Source: Actinobacillus vicugnae
GTDB lineage: Bacteria > Pseudomonadota > Gammaproteobacteria > Enterobacterales > Pasteurellaceae
Direction of reading: 5' to 3'
Assembly (NCBI RefSeq): GCF_901687125.1
Contig: NZ_CABFJY010000022.1
Location: 124,001-188,000 of the forward strand
Length of the DNA: 64,000 nucleotides
Position numbers and translations under genes: made by a program. Positions 9,663 to 20,077 of this stretch are shown here, one piece after another (the stretch's first letter is position 1; each line of letters begins with the position of its first letter). The notes below the pieces were generated by a model that worked only from the letters and a program-made list of their open reading frames with translations, did no database searches and was not told the origin of the DNA.

Positions 9663-9956
9663 CTATTTTTCTAAATCGGCGAAATTGTTGCCGATATACT
9701 CATTTAAAATAATTTCGATTAACTGTCCGCGTGTCACCCCACGTTGGGAAGCTTCTTCTTCCAAAGTCTGTACCAAGTCTGAATGAAGTTTTAATTCAAC
9801 ACGTCTCAGCCCAGACGAGCGATCTCGTTTTAGCTGATTTCGTTTATTAATTCGAACTTGTTGTTCTCGACTTAACGGATTAGTGCGTGGTCGCCCAACT
9901 TTTGGCACGGTTGCGAACAGATCTAGTGTTATACAATCTGCGTCCTGTTTTGCCAT
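9663..9956 (-). CDS. ybfE: YbfE-like ribbon-helix-helix-type regulatory protein
   Basis: 97 residues, homologue of E. coli YbfE (LexA-regulated, CopB-related). Basic N-terminal half (GRPRTNPLSREQQVRINKRN) followed by VELKLHSDLVQTLEEEASQRG and a short helical tail, consistent with a small DNA-binding ribbon-helix-helix protein. Function unproven. The start is ATG at 9956 (MAKQDAD, as in E. coli MAKEQTD) with GGA upstream. First gene of the ybfE-fldA-fur cluster. Confidence 0.85.
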   Translation of the reverse strand: MAKQDADCITLDLFATVPKVGRPRTNPLSREQQVRINKRNQLKRDRSSGLRRVELKLHSDLVQTLEEEASQRGVTRGQLIEIILNEYIGNNFADLEK

Positions 9957-10035
9957 TTGTTCCACACGAATAATATTCGCCTATCATTTCAATAGCTCAT
10001 GCTAATTGAGAATGAGACGCTACTAAATAATGAAG

Positions 10036-10075
10036 TGCGAACTATACCATACTAATTTAGTCTTGGAAATTGCAC
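10036..10075 (-). promoter_or_regulatory. Candidate extended -10 promoter for ybfE-fldA-fur
   Basis: On the minus strand TGG-TATAGT (TG at 10049-10048, hexamer 10046-10041) is a good extended -10 element; the -35 region (TTTCCA) is poor. It lies about 85 bp upstream of ybfE in the 221-bp gap between ybfE and ybaK. Visual call only. Confidence 0.4.
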
Positions 10076-10177
10076 ACTTTAAATTTACATTGGATTTGCG
10101 GAACTTTTCAGAAGTTATTAATTTTGTTATTTGTTTTTGTAAAATTTTCTACAAATTTGATCACTTATTTAGGTGGC

Positions 10178-10651
10178 CTATTCTTTAATATCAGCAAAAG
10201 TTGCATTCAGTAATTGAACTAAATCTTGGACAGCTAGCTCTACATCTAAGCCTCGTTTTCCACCTGAAACAAATATGGTCGCAAATTGTTGTGCTGAGCT
10301 ATCAATCACGGTGGTTAGGCGTTTTTTCTGACCAAGCGGACTGATTCCACCCAATAAATAACCAGTGGTTTTTTGAGCAATGTCTTTATCCGCCATTTCC
10401 ACTTTTTTCACACCAAGTGCGCTAGCTGCACGCTTTAAATTCAAGGTATGCGAAACAGGGACTATCATTACGGCTAACTTTTTTTGATCGCCATTTTCTG
10501 CCACTAATAAGGTTTTAAACGTTTGGTTAGCATCAATGCCTAATTTTTCGACCGCTTCTTGCCCGAAATTAGTGTTATTCGGATCATGTTCATAAGGATG
10601 AAGGGTATGAACAATTTTTTGCTTTTTCAGTAAATTTATCGCTGGAGTCAT
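10178..10651 (-). CDS. ybaK: Cys-tRNA(Pro)/Cys-tRNA(Cys) deacylase YbaK/EbsC
   Basis: 157 residues, INS/YbaK editing-domain family. The free-standing enzyme hydrolyses mischarged Cys-tRNA(Pro) by a substrate-assisted mechanism. Seen: [11 protein letters not shown] near the N-terminus, [12 protein letters not shown] containing the conserved lysine, [19 protein letters not shown], and [17 protein letters not shown] with the GGxSP-G motif. The start is ATG at 10651 with GAGGAAA upstream. Divergent from usg with only about 85 bp between starts, so the promoters must overlap or lie close. Confidence 0.92.
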   Translation of the reverse strand: MTPAINLLKKQKIVHTLHPYEHDPNNTNFGQEAVEKLGIDANQTFKTLLVAENGDQKKLAVMIVPVSHTLNLKRAASALGVKKVEMADKDIAQKTTGYLLGGISPLGQKKRLTTVIDSSAQQFATIFVSGGKRGLDVELAVQDLVQLLNATFADIKE

Positions 10652-10737
10652 TAGTTTTTCCTCTTAAAAATATGTACAATTACAGCTTTTGTGTGCGCTA
10701 CGTCAAACTTGACGAATCAAAAAGGAGCAAGCCGATT

Positions 10738-11739
10738 ATGTCAGATTCACTTACATCGAACATCCGTTTAGCTATTGCAGCTGATTTTACCCTGTCATCA
10801 AAATTACTTGAAGCATTAGCAGAGAGTGATTTGCGCTTAGACAATATTTCTGTAGTTGAAATTGAGCCATTTGGCGAAGAGCAATCACTTTATATGGGAA
10901 GTAGGGCGATTGAGCAAATTGCACTAGACGAAGTAAATTGGGCTGATTTTAGCCATGTTTTTTTCGCAGGCAAAATGGCACAAGCTGAAACCTTGGCGCA
11001 AGCGGTACAAGCGGGCTGTATCGTACTTGATCTATACGGGCTTACTGCACTAATTGCTAACGTGCCAGTTGTTGTGCCAAGTGTGAATGATGAAGCAATT
11101 GCCAACTTGCGTGAGCGTAATATCGTTGCACTTGCTAATCCACAAATTTCGCAATTAGTATTAGCGCTAAAACCTTTCTTATCTCAGCCATTAAACCATA
11201 TTTTCGTTAGCTCGTTATTACCTGCTGCTTATTTCGGTGATGAAAAAGTGAAAGAACTTGCAGGTCAAACGGCTCGTTTATTAAATGGCATTCCATTTGA
11301 TGAAAATGCAGAACGTATCGCTTTTGATAGTGTACCAGCCAATGTACAAGGCGAAGAAAAACATCTACCGTTCTCTCGTGTTTTTGAATTACAACTTGCA
11401 AAAGTTTTACCAAATTTAACCGCTTCTACTACCTTCCATTCGGTGCAAGTGCCTATTTTCTATGGTATTTCACAAATGGTGAGCGTACATTCTGAATATC
11501 AATTAGATGTTGAAACTATTAGCGAAAGTTGGAAACAGCAAAGCGGTATACAGTTCCATGAAAAAAATGTGATAACGCCTGTTAAAAATGGTGAAAATGA
11601 AGAAGAAAATCTCCTTCAAATTAGCCAGTTATTAGCAAAATCAGAGAATGAAGTACAGTTTTGGTCTGTTGCGGATGAACAAAAATTCAGCCTCGCATTT
11701 TTAGCCGTTCAGCTACTCCAATTAGTATTGGAATATTAA
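10738..11739 (+). CDS. usg: Usg-1: aspartate-semialdehyde dehydrogenase-like protein without the catalytic features
   Basis: 333 residues, homologue of E. coli Usg-1, a paralogue of Asd. Recognised by the C-terminal-domain phrases GQTARLLNGIPFDE, VPIFYGISQMV and VQFWSVADEQKFSLA. The N-terminal dinucleotide motif of true Asd (GxTGxVG) is absent (IRLAIAADFTLSSKLLEAL instead) and no Cys-centred active-site motif is visible, so dehydrogenase activity is unlikely. Function is unknown in any organism, as far as I recall. The start is ATG at 10738 with AAGGAG 10 nt upstream; a longer in-frame reading frame from 10672 lacks a ribosome site. Confidence 0.88.
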   Translation: MSDSLTSNIRLAIAADFTLSSKLLEALAESDLRLDNISVVEIEPFGEEQSLYMGSRAIEQIALDEVNWADFSHVFFAGKMAQAETLAQAVQAGCIVLDLYGLTALIANVPVVVPSVNDEAIANLRERNIVALANPQISQLVLALKPFLSQPLNHIFVSSLLPAAYFGDEKVKELAGQTARLLNGIPFDENAERIAFDSVPANVQGEEKHLPFSRVFELQLAKVLPNLTASTTFHSVQVPIFYGISQMVSVHSEYQLDVETISESWKQQSGIQFHEKNVITPVKNGENEEENLLQISQLLAKSENEVQFWSVADEQKFSLAFLAVQLLQLVLEY

Positions 11740-11798
11740 TTTTATCCGCCATGAAACATTGAATCGTTTCTTGGTTTCTTTTTCTATTTGAGGTTGTT

Positions 11799-13094
11799 AT
11801 GTTAGAACGTTTATTCCAATTATCTGCAAAAGGTTCCAATGCCAAGACGGAAATCGTGGCGGGGATCACCACCTTCTTCACCATGGTTTATATCGTATTT
11901 GTAAATCCTTCTATTCTTGGTGTAGCAGGCATGGATACACAAGTTGTGTTTGTGACCACCTGTTTAATTGCTGCATTCGGTACGATTGCAATGGGGTTAT
12001 TTAGTAATCTTCCCATTGCGCTCGCACCAGCAATGGGGTTAAACGCATTCTTTGCATTTGTGGTAGTGCAAAAATTAGGTTATTCATGGCAAGTAGGGAT
12101 GGGGGCGATCTTCTTAGGTTCTGTTGGCTTATTCTTATTAACGATTTTACAAATTCGTTACTGGTTTATGTCGTCAATTCCACTCGGTTTGCGTGTGGGT
12201 ATTGGAGCTGGGATCGGCTTATTTATTGCCCTGATCGGTTTTAAAAATATGGGCTTAGTGGTAGCCAACCCTGCAACGCTTGTGGCATTGGGTGATCTGC
12301 ACGATCCGAAAGTGTTAATGGGTATTTTTGGTTTCTTTATCATTGTGATATTAGCTGCAAAAGGCATTCACTCTGGCGTATTAATCTCAATTGCAATGGT
12401 AACGGCATTAGCGTTAATTTTTGACCCAGCAGTAAGCTTCAACGGTGTAATGTCTATGCCTCCAAGTTTAGATGCGGTAGTTGGTCAGGTTGATATTGCT
12501 AGCGCACTTGATATTGGTTTACTTGGGATTATTTTCTCATTTATGTTAGTAAACCTATTTGACTCATCAGGTACATTAATTGCGGTCACTACCAAAGCAG
12601 GCTTTGCGGATGAACAAGGTCGTTTCCCACGTATGAAACAGGCGTTATTAGTGGATAGTAGCGCTGCAATGGTAGGTTCATTTATGGGAACCTCAGCAAT
12701 CAGTACCTATATCGAAAGTGGCTCTGGTGTATCGGTTGGCGGTCGTACAGGTTTAACTGCAGTAACAGTAGGAATTTTATTTCTTCTAACTATTTTCTTT
12801 TCGCCATTAGCTGGCGTGGTTCCTGCTTACGCTACCGCTGGCGCCTTAGTATTTGTAGGGATTTTAATGGCTTCAAGTTTAATTGAAGTGAAATGGGATG
12901 ATTTAACCGAAGCAACGCCAGCATTTATCACTACCGCTATGATGCCGTTTACTTATTCAATCACTGAAGGTATCGCATTCGGCTTTATTTCATACTGTGT
13001 CATGAAAGCGTGTACAGGGCGTTGGAAAGAAATCAACCCGTCAGTTGCAGTGGTATCGCTACTGTTTATCGCAAAATTTGTTTGGGTAGGCTAA
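11799..13094 (+). CDS. adeP: Adenine permease, AzgA-like NCS2 family
   Basis: 431-residue inner-membrane purine:H+ symporter. Extremely hydrophobic, with the roughly 12-14 helices of the family. N-terminal MLERLFQLSAKGSNAKTEI, MVYIVFVNPSILGVAGMD, ALAPAMGLNAFFAF, and the substrate-site segments VNLFDSSGTLI and SGVSVGGRTGLTAV match the E. coli adenine permease (AdeP/PurP) over its length, more closely than the guanine/hypoxanthine members as I recall them. The start is ATG at 11799 with GAGG upstream. No purine operator is evident in the 59-bp gap after usg. Substrate assignment is by similarity. Confidence 0.85.
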   Translation: MLERLFQLSAKGSNAKTEIVAGITTFFTMVYIVFVNPSILGVAGMDTQVVFVTTCLIAAFGTIAMGLFSNLPIALAPAMGLNAFFAFVVVQKLGYSWQVGMGAIFLGSVGLFLLTILQIRYWFMSSIPLGLRVGIGAGIGLFIALIGFKNMGLVVANPATLVALGDLHDPKVLMGIFGFFIIVILAAKGIHSGVLISIAMVTALALIFDPAVSFNGVMSMPPSLDAVVGQVDIASALDIGLLGIIFSFMLVNLFDSSGTLIAVTTKAGFADEQGRFPRMKQALLVDSSAAMVGSFMGTSAISTYIESGSGVSVGGRTGLTAVTVGILFLLTIFFSPLAGVVPAYATAGALVFVGILMASSLIEVKWDDLTEATPAFITTAMMPFTYSITEGIAFGFISYCVMKACTGRWKEINPSVAVVSLLFIAKFVWVG

Positions 13095-13109
13095 CGATAT
13101 TCGTTTGGG

Positions 13110-13135
13110 AAAGGACGCTATACTTGGCGTCCTTT
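13110..13135 (+). terminator. Terminator downstream of adeP
   Basis: Perfect 9-bp stem AAAGGACGC (13110-13118) and GCGTCCTTT (13127-13135) with 8-nt loop, 15 bp after the adeP stop. Only a short T-run follows, so it may be partial. Confidence 0.65.
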
Positions 13136-13178
13136 ATCATATTCAACTTATGTCATTCTCTTCTTCAAGGAAAACAGC

Positions 13179-13529
13179 ATGCAAAAACTTCTCTTTATCT
13201 TCAACTCTGCACCATATGGCAACGAATCGCTGTTTAGTGGTTTACGCTTAGCATTACAAATTCAAGAACAGCATCAAGCTCAAATCAAACTGTTTTTAAT
13301 GTCGGATTCTGTTACGGCTGGCTTGAAAAAACAAAACCCAGCAGAAGGTTATAACTTACAGCAAATGTTAGAAATTCTTACTGCACAAGGCGCAATAGTT
13401 AAACTCTGTAAAACTTGCACCACCGCACGGGGTATTACAGAATTACCGCTGGCAGACGGTGTAGAAATTGGCACTTTAATTGAACTAGCCGATTGGACAA
13501 TTGAAGCAGATAAGGTGTTAAATTTCTAA
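13179..13529 (+). CDS. ychN: DsrE/DsrF-family protein YchN
   Basis: 116 residues, one DsrE-like sulfur-relay fold, cytosolic. Matches E. coli YchN in length and in the segments SLFSGLRLAL, LFLMSDSVTAGLK, YNLQQMLEILTAQG, VKLCKTCTTARGI and ADGVEIGTLIELADWT. The CKTC pair is the conserved cysteine region. Function is not established; YchN forms a hexamer. The start has AAGGA upstream. Its stop codon overlaps the next start (TAATG), so it is translationally coupled to yhiN. Confidence 0.9.
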   Translation: MQKLLFIFNSAPYGNESLFSGLRLALQIQEQHQAQIKLFLMSDSVTAGLKKQNPAEGYNLQQMLEILTAQGAIVKLCKTCTTARGITELPLADGVEIGTLIELADWTIEADKVLNF

Positions 13530-14716
13530 TGCAGCAATTTGATGTAATTATTATTGGGGCTGGGGCTTCGGGGTTATTTTGTGCAGCACAATTAGGGCAA
13601 GCGGGAAAGCGTGTTGCAGTATTAGATTCAGGGAAAAAAATTGGGCGAAAAATTCTAATGTCTGGTGGTGGTTTTTGTAACTTCACTAATTTAGAAGTAA
13701 GCGCTAATCATTACCTCAGCCAAAATAAACATTTTGTTAAATCAGCGTTGGCTCGTTATACCAATTGGGATTTTATCGGCTTAGTGGCGCAATATGGCAT
13801 CAGTTATCACGAAAAAGAGCTTGGACAACTATTCTGTGATGAAAGCTCTCAACAAATTGTCGATTTACTGCAAGCAGAATGCGATAAAGGTAAAGTAGAA
13901 ATCTTGTTACGCCAAGCGGTTATTTCTGTCGAAAAATTTGCAAAATCTTTTAGAATTCAGACCGCTAGCGCGCTGTTTGAAACCGAGAATTTAGTGATTG
14001 CTACAGGTGGATTGTCCATGCCTGCGTTAGGTGCAAGTTCATTTGGTTATAAGCTCGCAGAGCAGTTTGATATTCCTGTAATTGCACCACGTGCCAGTCT
14101 TGTGCCTTTTACATGGAAAGATTCTGATAAACATTTTGCCAGTCTTTCGGGGATTGCTTTGCCCGTAAGAGCCTCTTGCAGACAGCAGAGTTTTAGCAAT
14201 CAAATGTTGTTTACTCATCGTGGCTTATCTGGCCCTGCGATTTTGCAAATTTCGAATTATTGGGATTTGGGTGAAACGGTAGAGATTGATTTATTACCAA
14301 GCAATGAAATTAGTCAAATTTTAGCTGAATTACGCCAATCTTCGCCGAAATTGCAGCTAAAAACCGTTTTAAGTCGCTATTTGCCGAAGAAACTGGTTGA
14401 GTTATGGTTTGAGCAACATTATCTGAAAGATACAGTGATCGCTCAATTGACGAAAAACGAATTAGCGCAATTAGAACAGCTAATTCACCATTGGCAATTT
14501 TTACCAAATGGTACGGAAGGCTATCGCACTGCTGAAGTTACCATGGGAGGTGTGGATACGGATTTTATTTCATCAAAAACCATGCAAGCGAAACACATTG
14601 AAGGGCTTTATTTTATTGGGGAAGTGCTGGATGTTACGGGTTGGTTAGGTGGCTATAACTTCCAATGGGCGTGGTCGTCCGCTTTTGCTTGTGCAGAAGC
14701 GATTATCGACAAATAG
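13529..14716 (+). CDS. yhiN: YhiN/HI0933-family flavoprotein
   Basis: 395-residue predicted FAD-dependent oxidoreductase. N-terminal dinucleotide-binding motif (IIIGAGASGLFCAAQLG), GKKIGRKILMSGGGFCNFTN typical of the HI0933 family, ATGGLSMPALGASSFGYKLA, and a C-terminal FAD-contact segment YFIGEVLDVTGWLGGYNFQWAWSSA. Physiological reaction unknown. The start shares one base with the ychN stop. An exact uptake sequence (14721-14730) follows the stop codon. Confidence 0.9.
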   Translation: MQQFDVIIIGAGASGLFCAAQLGQAGKRVAVLDSGKKIGRKILMSGGGFCNFTNLEVSANHYLSQNKHFVKSALARYTNWDFIGLVAQYGISYHEKELGQLFCDESSQQIVDLLQAECDKGKVEILLRQAVISVEKFAKSFRIQTASALFETENLVIATGGLSMPALGASSFGYKLAEQFDIPVIAPRASLVPFTWKDSDKHFASLSGIALPVRASCRQQSFSNQMLFTHRGLSGPAILQISNYWDLGETVEIDLLPSNEISQILAELRQSSPKLQLKTVLSRYLPKKLVELWFEQHYLKDTVIAQLTKNELAQLEQLIHHWQFLPNGTEGYRTAEVTMGGVDTDFISSKTMQAKHIEGLYFIGEVLDVTGWLGGYNFQWAWSSAFACAEAIIDK

Positions 14717-14748
14717 CGCTACAAGCGGTCATTTATGCCCGCAAAATA

Positions 14749-14788
14749 ACAAAAAACGGAAGTTGATCACTCAACTTCCGTTTTTTGT
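14749..14788. terminator. Bidirectional terminator between yhiN and infA
   Basis: Perfect 18-bp stem (arms 14749-14766 and 14771-14788) with loop TCAC, and A-run/T-run on the two sides. It serves the convergent genes yhiN (+) and infA (-). Confidence 0.93.
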
Positions 14789-14801
14789 TTTTAAGCTTTA
14801 A

Positions 14802-15065
<264 letters not shown>

Positions 15066-15110
15066 CTATTATACTCTCCTAAGCCTAAATTACAATCGCT
15101 TTCCAAGCGA

Positions 15111-15785
15111 TTACTTACGTCTAAATGCACGACGGCGTGAATGAAAACGTTGCGCTTGGCTTTTAGTTGCAATGGTTGGCAATTTAATTGGTGAATGTAT
15201 CACGCTCGCTTTACGGCGGAAGAAATAGTGATAACTACTCGCTAATAATACCCCAACTAAAACCAAAATAATCAGCTGTCCGTATAATTGATGGAAAATT
15301 CGCTCTACTTTGCTTTTAGTGGTCTGTCCATATTCTGCATCAAACGTAACTCGCAAAAAGCCGACCAAATCTTGTTGAGAAATAATGGGTTCTACAATTT
15401 GTTGTGTGGCGATTTGCTTGGTGTCAGCACTGCTATTTTGTTTCAATAACGCTTTAAGCTCTAGCGCATTTTGGCTTTGTGCAATCAGCGTACCAGATGG
15501 TGAATATAAACTCGCATCAATCACAAATTCTTCTTTCGAAAAAGCGCCAAGCGCTTCTATCAGTTCTTCATTTTTTACATTTTTCATTAACATCAGCGAA
15601 AATAAATTGGCTTGTTGACGCACCAAAAGGTGCGAAAGGTTAGAGACCTGATTAACACTCGCCAGTTGTGAACCTAATTTAAACTGGTTAACACCGTTTA
15701 AAATCACACTTACAATTATCACGCACAACGCACTGATGCTGGCAAGCAAACCGATTTTCACGATTTTTTCACGGGGTAAATACAT
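15111..15785 (-). CDS. ytjB: YtjB/AhpA-family membrane protein
   Basis: 224 residues. One N-terminal membrane helix (about residues 10-30), an extracytoplasmic part rich in Gln/Ser/Leu up to about 160, a second helix (ILVLVGVLLASSYHYFF, about 175-190), and a basic C-terminal tail ending FHSRRRAFRRK. This layout and its divergent position next to serB match E. coli YtjB (Smp). Function unknown; a homologue was named for effects on haemolysis. About 90 bp separate its start from that of serB. Confidence 0.8.
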   Translation of the reverse strand: MYLPREKIVKIGLLASISALCVIIVSVILNGVNQFKLGSQLASVNQVSNLSHLLVRQQANLFSLMLMKNVKNEELIEALGAFSKEEFVIDASLYSPSGTLIAQSQNALELKALLKQNSSADTKQIATQQIVEPIISQQDLVGFLRVTFDAEYGQTTKSKVERIFHQLYGQLIILVLVGVLLASSYHYFFRRKASVIHSPIKLPTIATKSQAQRFHSRRRAFRRK

Positions 15786-15876
15786 AGATTAATTGCTAAT
15801 AAATAGTTGATAATAGATAATTCAAACACGCATTATCTATGTACAACATCCAAATGTCTATTAAAAAGAGAACACT

Positions 15877-17242
<1,366 letters not shown>

Positions 17243-17255
17243 TTATCTCCACGAT

Positions 17256-17282
17256 GTAGAGGCGAACATGGTTTGCCTCTAC
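17256..17282. repeat. Palindromic intergenic element with GTAG/CTAC ends
   Basis: GTAGAGGC (17256-17263) pairs with GCCTCTAC (17275-17282); three further pairs (one G-T) extend the stem to 11. It lies 13 bp after the yajQ stop and lacks a T-run. Similar in style to the element at 41875-41939. Confidence 0.6.
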
Positions 17283-17333
17283 CAAGACTCTTTGTATAAC
17301 AGCTACATAATAACGGAATAGACGAGGTTAACG

Positions 17334-17528
17334 ATGTCTAGTAACTCATCAGATAAACCACAGAACTGGTTTAAAAAAATGCTCGCAAAATACGATAAAT
17401 TTTGCGAAGAACTCGGTGTAAATCAAGGTGCTTGCCGTGGCTGTGTGCCTGTGGTGAAGTTTGATCCTGAAAGAGAACCTAAACCACAATCTGCACAAAC
17501 TAAAACCGAAAAATCGTCATCGGTATAG
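17334..17528 (+). CDS. Small conserved Cys-containing protein (DUF5363-like)
   Basis: 64 residues: NWFKKMLAKYDKFCEELGVNQGACRGCVPVVKFDPE, followed by a Lys/Gln/Ser-rich tail. The three cysteines (FCEEL, GACRGC) might bind metal. I recall such small proteins in Pasteurellaceae (DUF5363) but no function. It has a good ribosome site (GAGG) and its own terminator, and lies between yajQ and malP. Confidence 0.65.
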   Translation: MSSNSSDKPQNWFKKMLAKYDKFCEELGVNQGACRGCVPVVKFDPEREPKPQSAQTKTEKSSSV

Positions 17529-17539
17529 TCCTACTACTC

Positions 17540-17572
17540 AATCCTCCCTGACTAATTTTAGTGGGGAGGATT
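17540..17572 (+). terminator. Intrinsic terminator after the small protein gene, overlapping MalT-box-like sites
   Basis: AATCCTCCC (17540-17548) pairs with GGGAGGATT (17564-17572), then a T-run to 17577. The right arm contains GGGGAGGATT, and the left arm its inverted counterpart; see the separate regulatory entry. Confidence 0.85.
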
Positions 17573-17598
17573 TTTTTGTGCAGTTGCTTTTTGATAAT
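17540..17598 (+). promoter_or_regulatory. Candidate malP promoter with inverted MalT-box pair
   Basis: MalT recognises GGGGA(T/G)GAGG. GGGGAGGATT (17563-17572) matches 8 of 10, and the opposite strand reads GGGAGGATT at 17548-17540. A -10-like GATAAT stands at 17593-17598, 30 bp from the start of the box; the malE promoter has the same geometry (29 bp). Activation of malP by MalT is inferred. Confidence 0.5.
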
Positions 17599-17629
17599 AG
17601 CGAAAATTTTACTTTATTGGAGAAAAACT

Positions 17630-20029
17630 ATGGCGATCACAGCGCAATTTTCCGAATTATTCGAACGTCACTTACAAGACTATTGTGCAGAACGTTCTCT
17701 AACACCAGCCCAATTATCTGAACAACAATGGTATCAATTGGTGGCACAAGTTGCTCATCAAGCTGCATTGCAATTTTTCCCGAAAAATCAACCGCTTGCA
17801 GACACCCGTAAAGTCAATTATCTCTCAATGGAATTTTTGGTTGGGCGTTTACTCGGCAACAATTTACAAAATCTCGGTGTTTATCAATATGTGGTGGATA
17901 AACTCGCAAAATATGGCAAAACATTAGTAGATATTTTAGAACAAGAAACTGATCCTGCTTTTGGTAATGGTGGGCTAGGACGACTTGCCGCTTGCTATTT
18001 AGATTCAATGGCAAGTATTGCACAACCTGCAGTTGGCTATGGCTTGCATTATCAATACGGCTTATTCAAACAAAGTTTTGATTGGGCTGGCAGACAACAC
18101 GAACAAGGCGATGCGTGGGGGCGTGATTTCTATCCGTTGCAATCACACCGTGCAGACTTTCGCCAAGCGGTCGGTTTTGCGGGCGAAGTTCACCATATTG
18201 TAGGCGATAAATATGAATGGCAACCAGAATGGGTAATTTACGGCGAAGCATTCGATCTACCTGTTATCGGCTATAAAGGCGTACAACAGCCATTACGTCT
18301 ATGGCAAGGTTATAGCGAAACCGCTTTTGATTTAGCTAAATTTAATGACGGTGAATATTTAGATTCAGAAGCAGCTGTGATTGATGCTTCAAAAATTACC
18401 AAAGTACTCTACCCGAACGACAATCACCAAAATGGTAAAGAATTACGTTTAATGCAACAATATTTCCACTGCGCTTGTTCGGTGGCAGATATTATTAAAA
18501 ATCATTTGGCAAAAGGCAGAACGCTCGAGCAATTGCCTGAATTTGAGGTGATTCAATTAAATGACACTCACCCAGCGATAGCGATTCCAGAATTAATGCG
18601 CTTATTGCTCGACCAATATGACTACAGTTGGGAAAAAGCATGGGCGATTTGCTCAAAAGTATTCGCTTATACTAACCACACCTTATTACCTGAAGCACTG
18701 GAACAATGGGAGCAAAATCTGGTAGCCAAATTATTGCCTCGCCATTTGATTATTATTGAGCGAATCAATCTCGAGTTATACCGACAAGTTAAAGCTTGCT
18801 TCAGTGAGCAAGAATTTGCAAATGTTTGGAATGAAACGGCGGTGATTGCTAATAACAAAGTGTGTATGGCAAATCTATGTGTGGTTGGCTCGTTTGCGGT
18901 AAATGGTGTGGCACAGATTCATTCGGATTTAGTGGTTAGCGATTTATTCCCTAGTTATGCCAAATTGTTTAACGACAGATTCCATAATGTAACAAACGGT
19001 ATTACCCCTCGCCGTTGGATTCGCCAAGCCAATCCGTTATTAAGTGCATTGCTCGATCAACATATCGACGGCGATTGGACACAAAATTTGGAATTATTAC
19101 GCCAAATTGAACCGCTTGCAGAAAATGGAGAATTTCAGACCGCTTACGCACAAATTAAGCAACAAAATAAACAGGCATTGGCGAAAGTTATTGAAGCAAC
19201 ACTCGGGATTCAAGTTAATCAAAATGCGATTTTTGATGTACAAATTAAACGTTTCCATGAATATAAACGCCAACATTTGAATTTATTAAATATCATTGCC
19301 ACATACCAAGCGCTTAAAGCTAATCCAAATATGGAATTTGTGCCTCGAGTGTTTATTTTTGCTGGTAAGGCTGCGCCAGGTTATTTTATGGCGAAACAAA
19401 TTATCCAAGCGATTAATAATGTGGCACACGTGATCAATAACGATCCTGATATGCAAGGCAAATTACAGGTGGCATTTTTACCAAACTACAGCGTAAGTCT
19501 GGCGGAGAAAATTATTCCAGCAGCGGATGTATCAGAACAAATTTCATTGGCAGGTAAAGAAGCTTCTGGTACGGGTAATATGAAATTGGCATTAAATGGC
19601 GCAATTACTTTAGGTACATTAGACGGTGCAAACGTAGAAATTGCTGAATTTGCAGGCGAAGAAAATGTGGTCATTTTTGGTCATACGGTTGAATCGGTGC
19701 GTGAGTTGCGTGAAAAAGGTTATGTTTCTCGCGACTACTATCAACAAGATAATGTGTTACGCAAAGCGATTGAGGCGTTGGCAGACGGCTCATTTTCGGG
19801 CGGTAACCCAGAAATCTTTGAACCACTGGTTTATGACTTGCTAAATAAAGACTATTTCTGCGTATTAGCTGATTTTGCAAGCTATCGTGAGGCGCAACAA
19901 GAAGTTGCAAAACGTTACCAAAATCAGACCGCTTGGTTAAAATCAACCATTCTAAATACGGCACGTTTGGGCGCATTCAGTTCAGACCGTTCAATCCGTG
20001 ATTACCAAGCACGTATTTGGAAAAAATAA
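17630..20029 (+). CDS. malP: Maltodextrin phosphorylase
   Basis: Glycogen/starch phosphorylase family enzyme with PLP cofactor; releases glucose-1-phosphate from maltodextrins in the cytosol. 799 residues, matching E. coli MalP (797). Seen: VNYLSMEFLVGRLLGNNL, GNGGLGRLAACYLDSMA, RWIRQANPLL, DVQIKRFHEYKRQHLN, and the PLP-lysine region KEASGTGNMKLALNGAITL near residue 650. MalP rather than GlgP is preferred because of its place in the maltose locus and the MalT-like promoter. The start is ATG at 17630 with TTGGAG; an earlier in-frame ATG at 17561 lies inside the preceding terminator. Convergent with malT, not in a malPQ operon as in E. coli. Confidence 0.9.
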   Translation: MAITAQFSELFERHLQDYCAERSLTPAQLSEQQWYQLVAQVAHQAALQFFPKNQPLADTRKVNYLSMEFLVGRLLGNNLQNLGVYQYVVDKLAKYGKTLVDILEQETDPAFGNGGLGRLAACYLDSMASIAQPAVGYGLHYQYGLFKQSFDWAGRQHEQGDAWGRDFYPLQSHRADFRQAVGFAGEVHHIVGDKYEWQPEWVIYGEAFDLPVIGYKGVQQPLRLWQGYSETAFDLAKFNDGEYLDSEAAVIDASKITKVLYPNDNHQNGKELRLMQQYFHCACSVADIIKNHLAKGRTLEQLPEFEVIQLNDTHPAIAIPELMRLLLDQYDYSWEKAWAICSKVFAYTNHTLLPEALEQWEQNLVAKLLPRHLIIIERINLELYRQVKACFSEQEFANVWNETAVIANNKVCMANLCVVGSFAVNGVAQIHSDLVVSDLFPSYAKLFNDRFHNVTNGITPRRWIRQANPLLSALLDQHIDGDWTQNLELLRQIEPLAENGEFQTAYAQIKQQNKQALAKVIEATLGIQVNQNAIFDVQIKRFHEYKRQHLNLLNIIATYQALKANPNMEFVPRVFIFAGKAAPGYFMAKQIIQAINNVAHVINNDPDMQGKLQVAFLPNYSVSLAEKIIPAADVSEQISLAGKEASGTGNMKLALNGAITLGTLDGANVEIAEFAGEENVVIFGHTVESVRELREKGYVSRDYYQQDNVLRKAIEALADGSFSGGNPEIFEPLVYDLLNKDYFCVLADFASYREAQQEVAKRYQNQTAWLKSTILNTARLGAFSSDRSIRDYQARIWKK

Positions 20030-20045
20030 CTTCTTAGATAAAAGC

Positions 20046-20074
20046 AAGGGCAACTTTTTTGTTGCCCTTTTTTA
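20046..20074. terminator. Bidirectional terminator between malP and malT
   Basis: AAGGGCAAC (20046-20054), loop of six T, GTTGCCCTT (20061-20069), then a T-run. It separates convergent malP and malT. Confidence 0.85.
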
Positions 20075-20077
20075 TGA

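Noticed and set aside
9966..10030. Possible Fur box upstream of ybfE-fldA-fur (AATTGAGAATGAGA region)
   Set aside because: It shares some NATWAT-like spacing but too few matches to the 19-bp consensus to be listed; a matrix score would decide.
17561..17629. Longer malP beginning inside the preceding terminator
   Set aside because: The ATG at 17561 sits in a terminator stem without a ribosome site; ATG 17630 has TTGGAG and gives the family length.
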